NCBI GenBank assembly: GCA_000469685.2
Contig: LS997563.1
Span: 30,199,397-30,263,396, forward strand
Source: Haemonchus contortus
Taxonomy: Eukaryota > Nematoda > Chromadorea > Rhabditida > Trichostrongylidae
Reading direction: 5' to 3'
Length of the DNA stretch: 64,000 nucleotides
The position numbers and the translations under genes are program-made. Shown here piece by piece: positions 61,136-64,000 of the stretch (the stretch's first letter is position 1; each line of letters starts with the position of its first letter). The notes below the pieces were generated by a model that ran no database searches, was not told where the DNA came from, and was given only the letters and a program-made list of their open reading frames with translations.

Positions 61136-61141
61136 TTTATT
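61136..61141 (-). terminator. Poly(A) signal overlapping the ZP gene stop codon
   Basis: On -, GAATAAAG holds both the TAA stop and the AATAAA hexamer, implying a very short 3' UTR. Confidence 0.5.
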
Positions 61142-63319
61142 CTAAACTGTACACAACTCTCCGCCTACTGCACATATAGAAGATTGTGAAAGACACGTAG
61201 CAGCAGAAAGATGCCGCAAGAACCAGTAATGGAGCCGTAACAAATGGACAGATCAGCTCTGAAAGTAAGTATTGCAAGTGATTCTTCGTGGCTTTCATAA
61301 GGGATGTACTTTTTTACAGTTCATAGTTATAGTTTTGATGGTTATTTCGATGTTGTCATTGCAGTTTTATAATATTGTCTTCGTGGTGATTCAAGCTTAC
61401 CTCTTTGTGTAGGAAAATGATCGTTATTCCGCTTTTCCAGTACGGTCATCGGAGAGGCGACAACGTCAAACACCACAGATCTTGGCAATCGAGTTCGATT
61501 AGAAGACCGCCGTAACCGTTTTGAGCAGTCTGGCACCTAAATAATGACAAACATAAGTGTGTCTTTGTTTTACTCAAATACATATATTCGTAGGAACTTG
61601 TGGGCCCTAAGAAGCGGAGTCATCTGGACCTTCGGAAGGCGCTTAAGCTCTTTTGTTGAGCTGGCAGAGTTTACCATAATAGTCAATGATGGATGGATGG
61701 ATGATTGAAGGATGATTTCTTATCATTTTCAAGGTCAAATATCCTATATATAATATCCTGTTGGGTGTTCCACCTGTCTTCCTTTTTGAATTGTTGGGTT
61801 GAGAAACGGCTCCGACTGCTAATATCATGGTCTTATGCCGAATTTCTCGAAAATAGCTCTTTAAGATTCAGAAAAGGATGGGGACTGGTGGAGAGGGGAC
61901 AGAAGGGGCAGGGGAGCATTGGATTCGGTCCTGGTTTAGAAGTGTGTATGGTAGCATCCATTCGCATTCGCAGCGTCCATTTAGTAGGTACAACCAGTGG
62001 TTTGCGACATGAATCGGCAAACTTCCTTATCGGTCCGTAATCATTGGGAAAATCTGGTGGAACCCAGGCGCATGTCGGGATTATCGAGATATGGTCAGAA
62101 CAGATTAAAGTCCGCATACCTTGCAACAATGTACCCTAAATCGCCAATGTATTGCTTGGGTACCTCTCACAGGAGCGAGAATACAAGACTGACACTCGGT
62201 TCCTGGGGGACGCGCGATTCGTGCGATTCTGGGCACGCGCGGCGTATTTCGCGATTATTCAAACAACTCTGGCGCCTATCACTGAGGCACAAACTTGAAG
62301 TAGAGTACTTTAGTAGGGTCGGACAATTCTACTAACCTACTTTACTTCAAATTTGGACCCCAATGATAAACGTTGCAGTCGTCCAAATCGCACCGAATTT
62401 CGTCGCGCAACTTGTCGCGCGCACCCAGAATCGCACGAATCGCAACACACCCCTCGGTTTCTACACTGGTCGTATCGTAAAAAAAATGCAATGGACGCAG
62501 AATTCCACGACTAGCATTTTTTCTTTCATTGCATAATCTTTTTTGGAACACAAAAAGCACCACATTTCACATACATATATGGCGCATTAGAAGGGGACAT
62601 TGGCGGTGGAAGGGGAGGGGGGAAGGGGAGAAGAAGGGAGCCACGTTGCATCATGAGCACTCATTCGATCCAGGACCCATAGTCAGGCCACTTTGCCAAC
62701 CGGATGCCCTCACTGGATTTTCGTTTATATCATCTTCTCAGCCACGACCCTAATCACCTTTCCCTTTATAGGTGAACATGATTTCCGAACGAACAGTTTT
62801 TTACTGGTTCTGGTTGCTTCAAGCTACGAGGAAGGCTACAACACCGAAACGTAGGCTGAATGGGGTGGTTGAAGAAATAGTGGTCTTTTGACTCAAGGAA
62901 TGGAATGTACTTCAGAGCATAGCAACCCAAGGGGTAATTGAGAGTCAAACTCAGGCACTGCTAAAATTCATCTACTTACTGGTATTACAGGTACTTATTT
63001 TATTTGGCTGCCGCTTTCAGGTTTCCATTTCTAACCCATGTATATAGTAAAATTGTATTTCAAAGTATAAAATGATTTAATGAGAGTTCTTCCGACTTTT
63101 CTCGATTCATATGGAAATATTGATGCGAGAAAACTGACGGACTTGAAGAAACGTACCGGACATGTTCCATTTACGGTGTCCTGCTTCATCATGAGCCGTA
63201 TTTGACAAGCGAAATTGATGTCACTTTTGTCAGCAAACTTGAACACTCGCGATCGAGCGAATGCCCTCAGCGGAGTCGGGTACGTGAGGGAACTGAGGAG
63301 TTCTTCGTCCGTGGAGCAC
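61137..63319 (-). CDS. ZP-domain (cuticlin-like) membrane protein, last three exons
   Basis: Nematode ZP proteins form filaments in cuticle or apical extracellular matrix after cleavage from a membrane anchor. Exons on -: 63319-63157, 61536-61401, 61258-61137; phases (2; 0; 1) join. Exon one carries the C-terminal half of the ZP domain: CSTDEELLSSLTYP, ARSRVFKFADKSDINFACQI and GTCP, with cysteines placed as in cuticlins. Exon two continues VPDC, then a basic stretch KRLRRSSNRTR that could be the furin-type consensus cleavage site. Exon three holds one membrane helix (PFVTAPLLVLAASFCCYVSF) and a short basic tail (CSRRRVVYSLE). The start and the ZP-N half must lie beyond the right edge, since I find no further exon up to 64000. 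The 1.6 kb intron carries a palindromic MITE and a decayed hammerhead-like motif. Which ZP paralogue it is cannot be told. Confidence 0.85.
62213..62444. mobile_element. Near-palindromic ~230 bp MITE, copy 2, in the ZP gene intron
   Basis: Outer arms GCGATTCGTGCGATTCTGGG and CCCAGAATCGCACGAATCGC are exact complements. Inside, the AAACTTGAAGTAGAGTA ... TACTTCAAATTTGGACC pairing and the CCAATGATA motif match copy 1 at 28753-28978. The terminal 20 nt differ between copies, while the central part is conserved. Confidence 0.8.
62590..62640 (+). repeat. Purine-rich (GGGGA/GAAG) low-complexity tract
   Basis: A run of GGGGAGG, GGGGAAGG and GAAGAAGG lies in the ZP gene intron. It is simple sequence only. 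Confidence 0.6.
62821..62861 (+). other. Decayed hammerhead-like motif, second copy
   Basis: It aligns without gaps to 59288-59328 at 29 of 41 positions, including AAGCT, GAAGGC, CCGAAACGT and a closing AAT. The CUGANGA core has become CGAGGA and helix II is gone, so it cannot be active. Confidence 0.4.
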
Positions 63320-64000
63320 CTGTGTGAGGTAGTCATATATATCAGGCCGTTTTACAGAACTGAAGAAAAGTATCCATAGTATGAAATGCAAAAAAAAGAG
63401 ATGAGGATCGAGTTTTTAGAACCGAAATATCAGTCGAGCAGAATAAGTTTGCGTTGGATCAATTACGAAGGATAAATGTTTTTTTTAGACAAATGTTTTT
63501 CTCGGCGGATGATCAGTTCAGTTTTTGGGATGCATCTGCAATGCCGATCCAAAACACTCCGTTTGACACTTTTTGCAAGAACTTTTTCAATCGGATCACC
63601 GAAAGATCGAATTTTTCACATTTTTTTTCTGCTGACATAGTTTGGTACATACATTGGCGATCAGACTAGGAAATACAGTGGAACTCAACTGCAATGACAA
63701 AAAATATTGCTCTTGCATTTTTTTTCTCGAAAAGGGAATGGCTGCACGCACGGCCGAGCACGCCGAATTCTTTTTTCCTACAGGGTAACTCTCTTTCAAA
63801 TGATCAATCCCGTGAGGGTGTAACGTTTGGTTGTTCTGGAAAGTTCTTGTTACAGGACTTCTTTAAGAGAAGTGCGGTACTGCTCCACCATCGTAGGGAA
63901 TCTACGATTATCTACATATGAAGCTGTCCTAGTGATTGAGGGAAAACATTTCTAACGCGAAGGTCGGATAAGTTTTGGGTTTGTGAACCCCGCAAGAAAT
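63320..64000. other. Right edge, nothing recognised
   Basis: It should be an intron or further sequence of the ZP gene; no exon is identified on -. Nothing on + is supported. Confidence 0.4.

Noticed and set aside
1..64000. CRISPR arrays, operons with ribosome binding sites, prokaryotic terminators
   Set aside because: None seen; intron-rich genes show a eukaryotic genome.

Overview
The window looks like chromosomal DNA of a strongylid (clade V) parasitic nematode, most likely a hookworm. The signs are small exons split by introns with short TTTCAG-type acceptors, T/C-rich AG acceptors just upstream of start codons that look like spliced-leader trans-splice sites, nematode-like protein sequences, a very low gene density, and a heavy load of Tc1/mariner-type and other repeats. 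One mariner is of the Hsmar1/SETMAR-like type, a type reported from hookworms under the name bandit. Species cannot be fixed from sequence alone.

Genes, left to right. (1) A complete 18-exon ABCD3/PMP70 peroxisomal half-transporter on + (6129-15669). Every exon phase closes, giving 666 aa with all ABC motifs. (2) A three-exon single Ig (I-set) protein or terminal Ig domain on + (24672-28097). (3) A fragmentary lysine/glutamate-rich gene on - (about 31.2-33.05 kb), convergent with the Ig gene. (4) A complete seven-exon PGAP2/FRAG1-like membrane protein on + (51379-57501, 274 aa). (5) The 3' end (three exons) of a ZP-domain, cuticlin-type membrane protein on - (61137-63319), running off the right edge. 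These are ordinary single-copy genes of lipid import, muscle or cell architecture, GPI-anchor maturation and cuticle or apical matrix; nothing suggests that they work together.

Repeats fill much of the rest. The most striking is a roughly 300 bp tRNA-headed, SINE-like family with about 20 copies, on both strands and in introns as well as intergenic DNA. Others are: a nested pair of terminal-inverted-repeat elements at the left edge; a Tc1-type fossil and a deleted mariner in PMP70 introns; a nearly full-length dead mariner at 17.4-18.7 kb; two TTAA-flanked elements, one of them inserted inside a SINE copy; two copies of a near-palindromic 230 bp MITE; a GC-rich hairpin MITE; a three-unit tandem array of about 370 bp; and two related 41-nt motifs, the first (59.3 kb) with a hammerhead-ribozyme-like core, the second (62.8 kb) decayed, as in Penelope-like elements. 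Long stretches at 2.6-4.4, 18.7-23.4, 34.2-37.3, 37.5-39.4 and 45.2-51.3 kb hold no gene that I can support beyond these repeats.
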